Shown here: piece by piece, positions 49,507 to 60,660 of the stretch
How the letters are laid out: the number at the start of each line of letters is the position of its first letter
Position numbering within the stretch: the first letter of the stretch is position 1
NCBI GenBank assembly: GCA_027405735.1
Contig: JAPEHQ010000001.1
Coordinates: 5,456,001 to 5,520,000, forward strand
DNA length: 64,000 nt
Direction of reading: 5' to 3'
Origin: Mucor racemosus
Taxonomy: Eukaryota; Mucoromycota; Mucoromycetes; Mucorales; Mucoraceae
Notes under the pieces: generated by a model
The model's input: the letters and a program-made list of their open reading frames with translations, nothing else
Database searches by the model: none
Told to the model about the DNA's origin: nothing
Made by a program: the position numbers and the translations under genes

Positions 49507-50055
49507 ATGAGGTACGTCATCTAAATCAATGATAAACTTGCTGTTAATATCAATCTACTAGTTCTTCTGCTTCCAAAAATAACGGCTATGTCTTTGAGCA
49601 ACAAAACGATGTAAGATTAGAAGATCTCAGTTCCAAGATAAACGCTATAAAAAATGTAAAAATATAACGGCCGAGCAAAAGATAGAAATTAGCAATTAAA
49701 TATTAAATATAGATTACTATTGATATTCATCAAGATGTTACAGACCAAGATAGACTTTTAGATGAGTCAGTAAGTGGTTTATAAAGAAAATTGGGTTTAA
49801 AGGGGTTTCGATGCTCATAATTTCAATTAGCATAACCAATTTGGTGGGCTTGGCAGTAGTCTCACAAACTCATTTGGAAGAATGAACCGTATGATATCAA
49901 AGCGTCATCAAAGACAGCTTTGCTTTTATGTTTCTATTTTGGTGTTTTTATTCTTTTTGATCTACTACGGATCGCCGCTTGTCAAAGGCTTGTTTTCTAG
50001 TAGTGATGAAACCTCAGATGATACCATTACAAAGCCCAATATCGAAGATATGTAG
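49507..50055 (+). CDS. Bet1/Sft1-family Qc-SNARE, 126 aa
   Basis: Four exons: 49507-49511 (only 5 nt: ATGAG), 49562-49655, 49713-49769 and 49831-50055, with consistent phases. The SNARE motif runs from about residue 20 (RLEDLSSKINAIKNITIDIHQ) through DVTDQDRLLDES, where Gln is the expected zero-layer residue, to FGGLGSSLTNSFGRMNRMISKRH. A tail anchor follows (LCFYVSILVFLFFLIYYG). It differs from typical Bet1/Sft1 proteins by a lumenal tail of about 26 residues (SPLVKGLFSSSDETSDDTITKPNIEDM). These SNAREs drive ER-Golgi or intra-Golgi vesicle fusion. ITIDI and DQD favour the Sft1/BET1L branch, but I cannot decide between the two. Confidence 0.88.
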
Positions 50056-50058
50056 ATA

Positions 50059-50404
50059 CTAAGAATACAATAAAATTAGCATAAAAACCATGAAAAGCTT
50101 TCTGTTTGACGTATTTTTTATAAGATAATGCGACTCTTTACAAAGTGATTCATCTACCAAATCAAAGCGCTCTTCCTTATGAATCAACAGATGGATAGTC
50201 CAAGTTTCCAATGCGTTTTTCATCTGCCTTAATCGACAACTGAGCTGTTTAGAGGCTTTTTGAGACGCATAATGTGAGAGAATACTAACAAGTATATGCT
50301 TTTTCAGCATGTCCGAATCACGAATGTATTTTTTTCTATTTGTTTACGAATGATGTTGGTTGATATTCTTCGGATTTTTGATTTTTTGCACAGGATTTAG
50401 GCAT
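50059..50404 (-). CDS. Possible small gene of unknown function, 98 aa
   Basis: Two putative exons, 50404-50348 and 50298-50059; the 49-nt intron (GTAAAC...AAAAAG) joins in phase 0. The product starts MPKSCAKNQKSEEYQPTSF, continues HILVSILSHYASQKASKQL and RLRQMKNALETWTIHLLIHKEERFDLVDESL, and ends in a hydrophobic FMVFMLILLYS. The middle looks like a real amphipathic helical protein rather than random AT-rich translation. It converges with the SNARE gene, leaving only 3 bp between stop codons. No family is recognised. Confidence 0.35.
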
Positions 50405-52112
50405 TGTTTTTTTCTGGCATTGCATATTCAAACAGCGCAAACTTGCTGTCAAAAAAAAAAAAAAAAAAAAAAAAAGTAATTTAAAGTATTTTTTTCTCAA
50501 CCAGGTATAATGATATAACCAATATTTTTACTGTATTCACTGCTTTATATCCCAAAGTAAATATCTGTATTTTTTATTACGAATTTACGAGGCATTTATT
50601 CATTTTTTGATGTATCTACCAACAATCCTGGTTACAAAATTTTGAGGATTTTCTATACAATACTCGTTATTGCCTTTTTTTCGTTGAATATTTCATGTGT
50701 ATATGGAAATGGATTCTTCTAATGTATACCGAGATTTAATGCCCATGATACTGTCAAAACCAACGTACATCCAGCATGTAAAATTAAAATTTAATTCTTT
50801 ATACAGTACATGACATGAAATTAAAAAAAAGGGGTTGCATGTACGTATTATTGATTGGTAATTTTATAACAATGAATGCAATGCTACATCAGCTCATGAA
50901 CTTCATATACACGTGCTACTAATTGATGTTAAAGAGTAAAATGGCATAACATTATATACAATCTCCAAAATAAATCACCGTTAAAAAAATAGTTTGCATG
51001 TGCTATTGTACTTTTTTCAATAATAATTAAAAATAAGCCCTAATTACATGGCATGTACCAATACAGAAAAAATGCATTTAGGCTTGTGAAATCAAGCCTA
51101 TATAATGGATAAATCTCTGCCAAATTATTTTAGTTTTGAATTAGGTTACACACTAATATTCATGTAATACAATTTATATATAATAAAGGCATTTATTACA
51201 TTTGCTTTGATTAAAAAGAAAAAGGAGATTCATATTTAAATCATTGTCAGTAAATTGCTACTATGAATGACGTGTATGATCATATATCGCATTTGAACTT
51301 TCTATATACTATCCAGAATATGCATTATACAATATTAAAAGTGATCAAGAGACTTATTTGCACATACAATGAAATAAATTAGGTTGGTTGGTATTGTCAT
51401 GATACTAGTAAATATTATTACTTGCAATATATTATCATTTATAGACGATTGCACATGCACATTTATATTAACGTAATTTTTTATAATTCAGGTCTATTCT
51501 TTTATTCATTGCATTTATGATAAAAGTATATTTAAGCATGTATTGTATTTGAAGTAATTCGTATTATTCTAAAGCAAATAAACTACAAGTCTTTCATCTG
51601 ATTAGAAACAAAGTGTTGTGATAGTATAACAATTTAAATGATAATTTAGTTGTTTGAAGCGGAGAACACGGTTTGTACAACCTTCACAGCTTGTTTGTTG
51701 AACCCTATTTTCTTCTCTTTTATATATACACATTCATTTTTCTTTTTCCTTTTTCTGATCACTTATCTCCTCTCTTTATCTTTTTTTTTTTATATATTTT
51801 TTCTTCTTTTTCATTTATTGTTATTGAGATACACTGAATGCTTCTTTGATAGAATTGAATACTTATATATAAAGAGCATTTCAATCTAATAATCCCCATA
51901 TAATTTTTCTTTTTGTAAATAACCCAATCTCAACATACTTTAATTTCTCTCCTTTTTATTGTAAATCCTCTTGATTGAAAAAGAAAGAAAAACACCCCAT
52001 TTCTCTTCTTCTTCTTTTTTATTTTATCGTATCACTTTATCTTGAACAAATCACACAAAAAAAAATTACATAATTTATAAGCAAAAAATCACACCCAAAA
52101 AAAAAAATCACC
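50405..52112. other. Long intergenic region and 5' leader of the Bni4-like gene
   Basis: About 1.7 kb. An A run of about 26 (50450-50475) sits at the left end. From about 51700 to 52030 the plus strand is pyrimidine-rich (long CT and T tracts), typical of the upstream region of an expressed fungal gene. A-rich sequence then leads into ACCATGG at 52111. No gene is supported. Confidence 0.5.
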
Positions 52113-52677
52113 ATGGCAACTACAATCCAACATAACCCAGTTCTTTTGCAACAGCAACAGCAACAACAACAACAGCAACAACAGCAACAACAACGACAAA
52201 ATCATCCTGTAGAAGATGAAGATGTGGCTTTAGCAAATTACATTTCAACATCTCTGAGATTTGACCAGGTAAATAATAATAACAACTCCTTTATTTTTCT
52301 TTTTCTCCTCTTTTTTTTCATCTCTACCTTTTTTCTTTTTTTTTCTCCTCACTTTTTTTGTTTGACCCCAACCCACTCTTATTATCACTCGTTTTTTTTT
52401 TTTCGCGCCTTATTCAAAAAAAAAGTGGTTGCACAATCGCTATTTTTGGTTATGAGGTTATTTATAAATTTTATGCACTTTTATATTTTATTTTGCTTTA
52501 ATTGGTTAAGATCTCTTTCTCCCACTTAATTTTACTAAGCTTAAAACTAATTTTAAAAACGTGTTTGTATTTAGAATTCGCAAGAAATTTGGAATTATTC
52601 TCAATCACAGCAAATGGCTATGGCACAGGCAAATCCAATGTATTATAATACTAGTTATTTTCAATCACAATTGCAGC

Positions 52678-52709
<32 letters not shown>

Positions 52710-54218
52710 ACACGACCGCACAGAACACGTGTTAGAGTACCAAGTAATTCTACACAAGTTTCTAATGGCAGTAAGAATAGTCATATTCAAGTACAAAAAT
52801 CAACATCAACCCCAATTACACAAAATGCAAACACAAGTTCGAGATCAAACGGAAGAAAATCTTCATCCAAACCATCAACAAATTCACAATCAACTAAATA
52901 TAATTCTACTTCATCCATCACATCTTCATCTGTATCATCTTCTTCTTCTTCCAATCCAAACGATTCATCTTCATCTATTAAAAACAATAGACGTCGTAGT
53001 ATGAATAGTGTAAAGACATTACAACCACCACCACAAATTAAATCACAATCTCAGGAACGAAGACCTTCCATGACAGAATCAATTGTTTCAACGTCCGGTA
53101 TTTCTATTCGATCAGAAATGTCTGTCAATACAAAATTATCATTATCAAAAAGACTTCGAAAAGTATTCAGTATGAATAATCTCAAATCTCCTTCCAGTTC
53201 TTCTGATGATTTATCTTCTTTGGCTGGTAGAAATGATTCCAATTCATCCATTTCATCATCTTCCTCAATGGTAGGATCACCTTTGTCTCAATCATCTGTC
53301 GATAGTAGAAATCCAATGTCACTTCGACGTAGATCAATTGCCTCTTTATCAAGTTTATTTCAAAGAGGTTCTTCTGTTTCAGACTTAGATATTCAGAAAT
53401 CACAACCAGCAGCACCACCACAGTTATCATCATCATCGTCATCACCATCAATATCAACAACTAACAATGCTTCCAGACGTCATTCCTCAGGGGATTTACG
53501 TCAATTGGTTAAGCAAGAAAAGAAAAAACCTCAATTAAGAGTTGATACAGATAGTAATGATATAGCCAGTGCACATACAAGAAAGGGCGGATTGAAAGGT
53601 ATGACATATAGGTCTTGAATGATATATTGGTTTACTAAATATTCACTTTTTTCTTCTTTAGTGCGCTCTTCTTCATCAACAAGTAATAATAATAGTAATA
53701 ATAATATTACCCCTGATTCGCCTAATTCTGCAATTTCATCACGTTCTTCATTTACTCGTTTACCACCTCCTGCTATAATCTCTAATAATAATAATAATAA
53801 TATCGCTATTCAACAACAATCCCAAAGAAATTTCATTCATTTACCAGAACCCGGATTACCATCTCCAACTCCTTCAACTACCTCCTCAATTAAGCATAAT
53901 GAAGAAGAATATATCAAGCCTACAATTGGTCTACATTACGGTCTTGGTTTACATGGCTCACCTAAATTAAGACCTGCTTCTTCATCTACAAGTTCTCTTG
54001 CTGCAACATCTGGAAGAAGAATTCAATTTTGCAGTACAATTCAAGTACATGAAACATTCTCAGCAGCTGATTATGATCGCCGTTGTGATAATAATTCTAC
54101 TTGTCAGAAATTAACCCCTATGATGGCTATGAAGATCAAACAAGAACTAAATGAATACAAACTTACTGATATGGAAGTTCATGTTGAAAGTAGACAATAC
54201 ACTCATTTCTTTTTATAA
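52113..54218 (+). CDS. Bni4-like, Ser/Asn/Gln-rich protein with a C-terminal PP1-docking module, 578 aa
   Basis: Three exons: 52113-52268, 52575-53598 and 53662-54218, phases 0 and 1. Mostly low complexity: polyQ near the N-terminus and in exon 2, long Ser/Asn tracts, and basic islands (KRLRKVF, SLRRRSIASLSSLF). Only the last 70 or so residues look structured: GRRIQFCSTIQVHETFSA, then YDRRCD, CQKLTPMMAMKIKQELNEYK and MEVHVESRQYTHFF at the very end. RRIQF fits the RVxF motif that docks protein phosphatase 1. This C-terminal block resembles that of fungal Bni4, which recruits PP1 (Glc7) and chitin synthase components to the bud neck. Function by analogy: cell-wall or polarity scaffold. Confidence 0.65.
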
Positions 54219-54377
54219 TCGCCGTCTAAACAAGGTTCTCTTCATTATCCTTCCCTTTTCAAAAAGTCACAATAAAACATCACAAAGCCAGGCCCTCCCC
54301 ACATATAGTTTTTTGTATTTCTTTTTTTTTTTTTCCTCTTCTCTTTCTCTTCCCTCAATAAAAGATTCAAACAAAAA

Positions 54378-55709
54378 ATGTTGTCTAGTTTATCGAAACG
54401 TTCTTTTCAATTAGCTCGATGCTCATCTAGATTTAATGTAAATATTAGTGTGTGAAAATTCTTTGAAATGTACCTGGATGTTGATTATTTTGACACCCCC
54501 ATGTCAATTTTATAGGTTGCACGTCAAGCTTCAACAAATGCTAGTAACCATACCGCCTATGAAGAAGCCCTTAAATTGATTCAAATCGACAAAAGAGAGA
54601 GACTCAACATGTTGGAACGTTTAGAGAAAGAAATTACTCGAGTTGCTAAAAGTAATACTATTTGACATTTCACAGTTTTAACCCTGGTTGACATTTTTTT
54701 TTTTTTGAATTATAGATGCTACACCTGCACAAATCAAGGCACTCGATGCATTAAAATTTGATTTACAAGTTAAATCCAGATTAAACGAACCTGAAGTACA
54801 AAACAATTTCAAGCTTGGAAAAAGTAAAAACAAAACAAAAAGAGTAAACAATTTCAAAATGTCACTAAATTTTTGTTTAAATGATTGCTAGTTGATATGG
54901 AACAACCTGTTTATCGTTACATGCGTCAAAAACAATTCGAGAAAGCTCCCAAGAGTAAATTAATGGAACGTTTGACTCAAATGAATGTCATTCCCGATGT
55001 TTTGGCTCCTGGATTAGAACCTACAGTTGAAGTTGCTGTCAAATTAGCTGAAGGTCAAGTTGAACCTGGTGTATATTTGAAACCAGAGCAGGTAAATTAT
55101 TACTAGAATAATGGATTATCAATGGATATCTAAACATCTATTAAATAGAGCATTGAACGCCCTGAAATCGAGATTACAAACTTCCATGCTGAACCTAGAT
55201 TGTACACTTTAATGTTGGTCGATCCCGATTCACCTGATGTAACCAACCAAACATACCAACAACATTGTCATTGGTTATTGTAAGTTGTATTCATATCAAT
55301 TTTCATGGATAGTAGTAGTAGTAGGAGGTGCTTATTCATGTTTTATAATAGATCAAATGTTTCTTTATCAGCTACCTCACCTATTGTTAATGGTGGCGAT
55401 TCCATTTTGGATTACGTTCCTCCTCATCCTCAAAAGGGTACCAAATACCATCGTTATACTGTAATTGCATATGAACAACCTAATGAAGGTCAGGATAAAA
55501 TTGATATCAAGGTGGAGGGTAGAAATCACTTTGATGCAAAGAAATTGGCAAATGCTCATGGTTTAAAGCCCACTGGTGCTACATTTTTCCGTCAAGAATG
55601 GGATGATAGTGTTAGTAAGATTTATAGTGAGATTCTCAAACAAGATGAACCTATTTATGGTAAACCACCCAAGGAACAACGTTATATTCAAAGAACAGTG
55701 TATTATTAG
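54378..55709 (+). CDS. Mitochondrial large-subunit ribosomal protein mL38 (PEBP-like), 330 aa
   Basis: Six exons: 54378-54437, 54516-54651, 54716-54823, 54892-55091, 55149-55279 and 55352-55709, with phases checked. A presequence (MLSSLSKRSFQLARCSSRFN) is followed by an N-terminal helical region and a phosphatidylethanolamine-binding-protein fold: LYTLMLVDPDSPDV, HCHWLLSNV, YVPPHPQKGTKYHRYTVIAYEQ and THATGATFFRQEWDDSV-like ends (here GLKPTGATFFRQEWDDSV). This is the mL38 (yeast MRPL35) arrangement, a structural protein of the mitoribosome. The gene begins 160 bp after the Bni4-like stop. The next gene also appears to act in mitochondrial translation. Confidence 0.92.
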
Positions 55710-55854
55710 TATATAGAAAGAAAGAAAAAATTATTATTTTATTGCATCAATAAATTAAAAAAAAAATCGCTATTTAGAAAAATAAAGAAAAAATTGGGCT
55801 TGACCCCTTGTCAATATATATCTTTTTTCATTTTGGTATAATTCACCTATCCAT

Positions 55855-56591
55855 ATGCTTATTACGGCTAATTTGAAAAGAAGCTTTGGTATCAACAACT
55901 TGTTACTTAAATCATGTCAACAGAGATTAAATCATACAATTGCTGCAGATGATTTAATTCATAAAGTTGATTTTAGAGTCGGAAAAATCGTCCAAATTGA
56001 ACAGCACCCTGAAGCAACTCACTTGTTTATTGAGCAAGGTGAGTGATTTGCATACAAATTTAAATTGCAATAGTATTTAATCAATGATAACCATAGTCGA
56101 TTTGAATACAGAGCCAACAGAAGCTATGCCAAACCCTCGCACCATTGTTAGTGGCCTTGCTCCCTTCATGCCAATGGAATCGCTTTTGGTAAGATGTGCT
56201 GCATAAATACCATTGAATTGAACTGATATTGATTTTTTTTTTATTACAACCATAGAATAGAAATGTAATTGTTGTGAGTAATTTGAAGCCTAGTAAATTC
56301 AGAGGTGTCTTATCACAAGGCATGCTGCTTGCTGCATCTTCTGCCGATAGCAAATCAGTTCAACTGTTATCACCACCAGATAACAGCATTATTGGTGAGA
56401 GAGTTGCTTTGGAAGGTGTAGATTGGCAAGGACAAGTAGATACTGTTTTAAAACCCAAACAAAAAGTCTTTGAACAAGTAGCCTCTTTTCTTAAAACCGA
56501 TAAAAATGGTGTAGCCACTTATAAAGGGATTGCATTAAACACGTCTGCTGGTTCTGTTGTCTGTAAATTGACAGATGCTCAAATTTCTTGA
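55855..56591 (+). CDS. EMAPII/Arc1-type tRNA-binding protein, probably mitochondrial, 203 aa
   Basis: Three exons: 55855-56038, 56097-56188 and 56256-56591, phases 1 and 0. The first 28 residues are basic and Ser/Leu-rich (LITANLKRSFGINNLLLK) and read like a mitochondrial presequence. They lead straight into a tRNA-binding OB-fold (KVDFRVGKIVQIEQHPEATHLFIEQ, RTIVSGLAPFMP, VSNLKPSKFRGVLSQGMLLAASS) and the EMAPII-type C-terminal extension (LLSPPDNSIIGERVALEG). Arc1 and AIMP1 carry this module behind long N-terminal domains; here it stands alone. It probably binds tRNA as a synthetase cofactor. Location is inferred only from the N-terminus and from neighbouring mL38. Confidence 0.85.
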
Positions 56592-57077
56592 ATCAGAATT
56601 TATTTCTTATTATTATAACTTTATGTAATTATAAAATCATTTTCAGATATGCTAAACAAAGAATAAATATATGGTAAATTCAGAAAGACCTTGAAGTATT
56701 CATTCTTTTTTTTGACAGTGATACAAATCATCGTTCAATATAACTGAATATTAATGAATTAGAGAAAATATAGCTGTTAACAAACCGATATCCAACAATG
56801 TACATTGAGGTTAAGATAGATAAAAAGTGCATTTGTTGTGTAGTGGTGAAAATCGTAACATTTTGATGGATAGAAATTACAGGACCAAGATGTTGCGTTT
56901 GCCGCAGAATTTTTAAAAGGGCTTAAAAGCATACTTCATCAAACTTACTTAGATGTTAAATACCCATCACCATATGCTATTAATATCATCTTGTTTTTTA
57001 TTTAATTACTGTATTATTAAAAATCAAGCTTTTCATAATAGCTTATAACAATGACAATGGGATGTTTCTGATTTCAG

Positions 57078-57303
57078 GTTGGCGGCATTTATCATAAGGC
57101 AGACTGATAATACATTTGATACTACTGTTGATGGAACAAGTCAATTTAATTTATGGAATTTGAATGAAAATACCGAGGAACCATTTGTAAGTAGTTCAGT
57201 TAGTTCTGGTAAAGCACTGAATAAATTGGCTTGAGATAAAGAGGATAAAAAGGTGGCAATAGGTTCCAGTGATAGCCATGTTTATATTTATGATATTGGA
57301 GAG
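57078..57303 (+). pseudogene. Dynein intermediate chain exon fragment, best-preserved frame
   Basis: Reads LAAFIIRQTDNTFDTTVDG, SQFNLWNLNENTEEPFVS, then KALNKLA-stop-DKE and VAIGSSDSHVYIYDIGE. A single TGA replaces the Trp codon. CAG acceptor (57075-57077) and GTAAGA donor (57304) are intact. This copy shows most clearly that a genomic exon with splice sites, not a cDNA, was captured. Confidence 0.85.
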
Positions 57304-58484
57304 GTAAGAGTAAAAAAACTTAATGTAAATCACCTCTAGCGCAATAATTATAACGTAAGACTATATTATCATCAAATAAGCTACCATATAATATTAACAT
57401 GTATAAATATTTACGGTAACAAGCTTGAATCAAATGGATACAGCATCGTAAATTCTTGAAAAAGTTCTCAGGTATTATAAAATTTCTTATTTTTAAGACT
57501 TGCAAGGCTTATAAGCGGAATATTAATTTCAAAAATTATTCTTGTCCAGATCATCGATTTTGACATTTTTTAATTTTTTTTTTTCTGAATTTGCAAATCT
57601 AGAGTTAATTGTATTACTAATTATAAAAACAAAAAATATACACATATACAGAATTTAGCCCTCTATTTGCTCAACAAAAAATAATAAACATTTTTATTGC
57701 AAAATATTACATGAAAATCTTTTAATCAAAAAACCGTTTTTGGGCCAAAAATGCTAAGTTTCATTACTTAACATTTAATATTAAGCTTTTATAAAATGCG
57801 TATTAGCTATACCTACAATTTTCTCTCATAATGTAGTATATTTAAACGTTGATTTTGGTATCAAAAATTGATTTTTCTGTTTTTTGATCAAAATCATGAG
57901 TGTTGGTAAGGATGAAATGAGTCACCGAAAATGTCCGCTACAAAAACTGAATTTTCAGACCTTACGTGGTTAAATATAAGAAAAGTAAAAAAAAAAACGC
58001 ATTTTCATTTAAAACTTAGATATTTACCATAGCATAAAAGACTTAGCCGTTCGATCGTGTTATGCTCAATTATGGCGTCGCTCTACGGGCTCGCTTTTGC
58101 AATTTTTTAATGAATCTATGATATGACAGACAGTTTTTCTAGTAGAAAATGCATGTTTCCATGATAACAGATATTACCTATTTTGTTTAATTTATGGGTT
58201 GATGCGCTGTAATGCTGCTTTTACATTGTCTGAAATGTGCAATTTAGCAGGGTTTTAATTGTGCTGAATAATGTAAGGCCTTAAAAATCCTTATCTACTT
58301 ATATTGTTTCTCCTCTTTTTTTTTCATATTCCAAGGATATTATTCACCGTTTGATAAGGCATATCAGACTATCAAGTTGATATTCTTTTCTTTTGTCTGA
58401 ATGTGCATGCTAACATAAGGGACTAATGTTTTTAATATAGGTAGCAGTCGTTATATTAGAGACTGATATTTTTATTTAACCCTG

Positions 58485-59519
58485 CCGTGTAATTACATAA
58501 TAAAAACGCTTGATAAAAATAAAACAACCTAAATTCCAAGTGTCGCTCATAAGATATGATGCCTAAGTATAAAAGACGAGCCGAGCCTAGGACGAGCTTG
58601 ACCAAAGCTCGCCACAACGAGCCGAGCTTTGTATCACTCGAGCTCGAGCCGAGCTTTAATAAAAGCTCGCATTGAGATGATGAGTTTTAGTCGCTGCATA
58701 AAAAAGCTCGTTTGGGGTAAACGAGCTCTAGTCACGCGCAAAAAAAAGCTCGTCGAGGTTGAACGAGCTTTTTTGTAAGCTCGTCTAACTTTAACGAGCC
58801 TTGAGAAAAGCTCGGCTGCATAAAAAAGGCTCGGCTCGTTTAATATCACTAATGATGCCACTTGAAATGTGAACAACAATAATAAACAAACGCTTCAATT
58901 GAACACAATAACAAACGCATGCTAAAAATATGAAATACCCTTTTTGAACCATACATGTCGTGTAGATGATAGCACCCTTGATCACGGCGCAATCAATTAC
59001 ACAAATGACATATATATCAAAACAGGATTCTATCCAAATCAATAATGATAATAAACAAAGATATCAATTTAGTCAACTACTACTCATCTATATTGAAGTT
59101 GCACTATCAATATAAATAAGATTCAAGCATATAAAAAACTACCCCTTAAAAATCAAGGTTACATAAAATAGATATAACAGAAATAAACAAAACAACCATT
59201 TCCCAAAAGGTCGATATTGTCACACTTGACATACAATCCCTTATGGTCAATGCTCTACACAATTTACCCCTTAAAATATCAAATCAATAACAATGTACTC
59301 AAAACTGGAAGATTACTAAATATACATCCATTCAAGTCTGATGGTATCCAAGTTCTCCAAATCACTATAAATACCCTCATACTTTTCAATTGTTTTAACT
59401 CTTCAGAAATCTTTTATAATAAAAACTTTAGCTGATGATTATAATTGTATTTCTACTGCTTTTATTTTTATATTTTTTTTATTTTAGTAAATAACATCGT
59501 CATTTACTGCAAACCCCAT
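58485..59519 (+). repeat. Repeat family E, copy 2, inserted in U copy 5
   Basis: U copies read TTTATTTAACCGCATTCTAAG at this point (about 30655). Here AACC is followed by CTGCCGTGTAATTACA, and U resumes after CATTTACTGCA as AACCCCATTCTAAG. This gives a probable 3-4 bp duplication (ACC or AACC) and weakly inverted ends (CTGCCGTG against TTGCAGTA). Apart from the 288-bp MITE it is nearly identical to 34400-35130. Class uncertain. Confidence 0.65.
58564..58851. mobile_element. hAT-like MITE, 288 bp, target duplication ATGATGCC
   Basis: Flanked by ATGATGCC at 58556-58563 and 58852-58859; the empty site is at 34476-34483. Ends are TAAGTATAAAAGACGAGCC and, reversed, TAGTGATATTAAACGAGCC. Roughly twenty CGAGC/GCTCG words are scattered in both orientations, making it strikingly GC-richer than its surroundings. 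Clustered subterminal motifs and an 8-bp duplication fit hAT transposons, whose transposases bind such motifs. It has no coding frame. Confidence 0.9.
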
Positions 59520-60289
59520 TCTAAGATCAAATATCATTATTTACTACTGTATTGTTGGATGTATTTCTTGATTACCAGATCAAATCGAAGGCAATGATAT
59601 TTATATCTAATCAGTAAAAAGCTAGAACTGGCTACAAACCCACGAAATGTTCCATAAAAGTGATAAAATTTCAAATGATATAGAAACAAAAAAAAAGAAT
59701 AATTTAATATATGATGTTTTGTTTAATAACCATAGTTTTGATTGTAGCTACGTAGCTACTGTATACTTGAATACAAATCGTTTACAGTTGACAATCGTAA
59801 ACTAAAATAGTAAGTTTAAAGAAGGTTAATTTGTTTAAATTTTATGTGTGATAAAGTAACATAATAATATATAATTAATAATTAATGTTGTATTTGCACA
59901 TATAAATGTATCTGAAATCGTGGTTTAAATATGGCAATAAACTATGCCTTAACATATTTAACATATGTGTTATATAAACACTGTAAATGATTAGCCTGAG
60001 AATCACATAAGCTAAGTTCTGATAATCTAGACTTACAATGAAAGATAGAAAATAAAGAATATTAATAATTAATGTTTGTTGCCAAAAGCAACTAAAGACT
60101 TTAGACTGATCATCTATATCTGAATATAATTACATTAGCATAAGTAAGGATTGACACTATAATTTAGTATGAGAACACTGTTCTAAACAGGTGTGTAAGC
60201 AATCCTTAAATCAAATATAATAGATAACAGTAGACATTCACCCTTCATTTGATTTCCCCATTCCAGTAAAAAAAATGCAATGAAATTCT

Positions 60290-60660
60290 GAGAACCGCAC
60301 GATGCTTACGTACAATGTACAAAGCAAAATTTGTGCCCATAGGATCAGCTCATTATGCTCATGGTCAGATTTTATTATTATTATGCACAAGTAGGGATAA
60401 TGATATGATGTGTATGGGCAATTCTACTATTATGCACACATGGGATTAATGTCATGCACATGGACAAAATGTATAATTCTACACATACAGGCTTAGCATT
60501 GTACTTGTGTCCAGTTTCTTTTTTTGTTGTGCCCATGTGCATCTTGTTATCGTTTTAGCCATATTCAGTGGGAACAACAGTTCAGGCTATAGTGTGCAGT
60601 CCATCTGCTGGGCACAACGAAATCATCTTGTGCAACACAAGTCGGCCGTAGTGGAGCAGT
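60290..60660 (+). repeat. Degenerate short-repeat array (family D) in U copy 5
   Basis: Words ATTATGCACACATGGGATTAA, ATTATGCACAAGTAGGGATAA and TCATGCACATGGACA recur at about 40-bp intervals, and the border is TCGGCCGTAGTGG. It is the complementary orientation to the arrays at 2470 and 7490. Confidence 0.6.
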
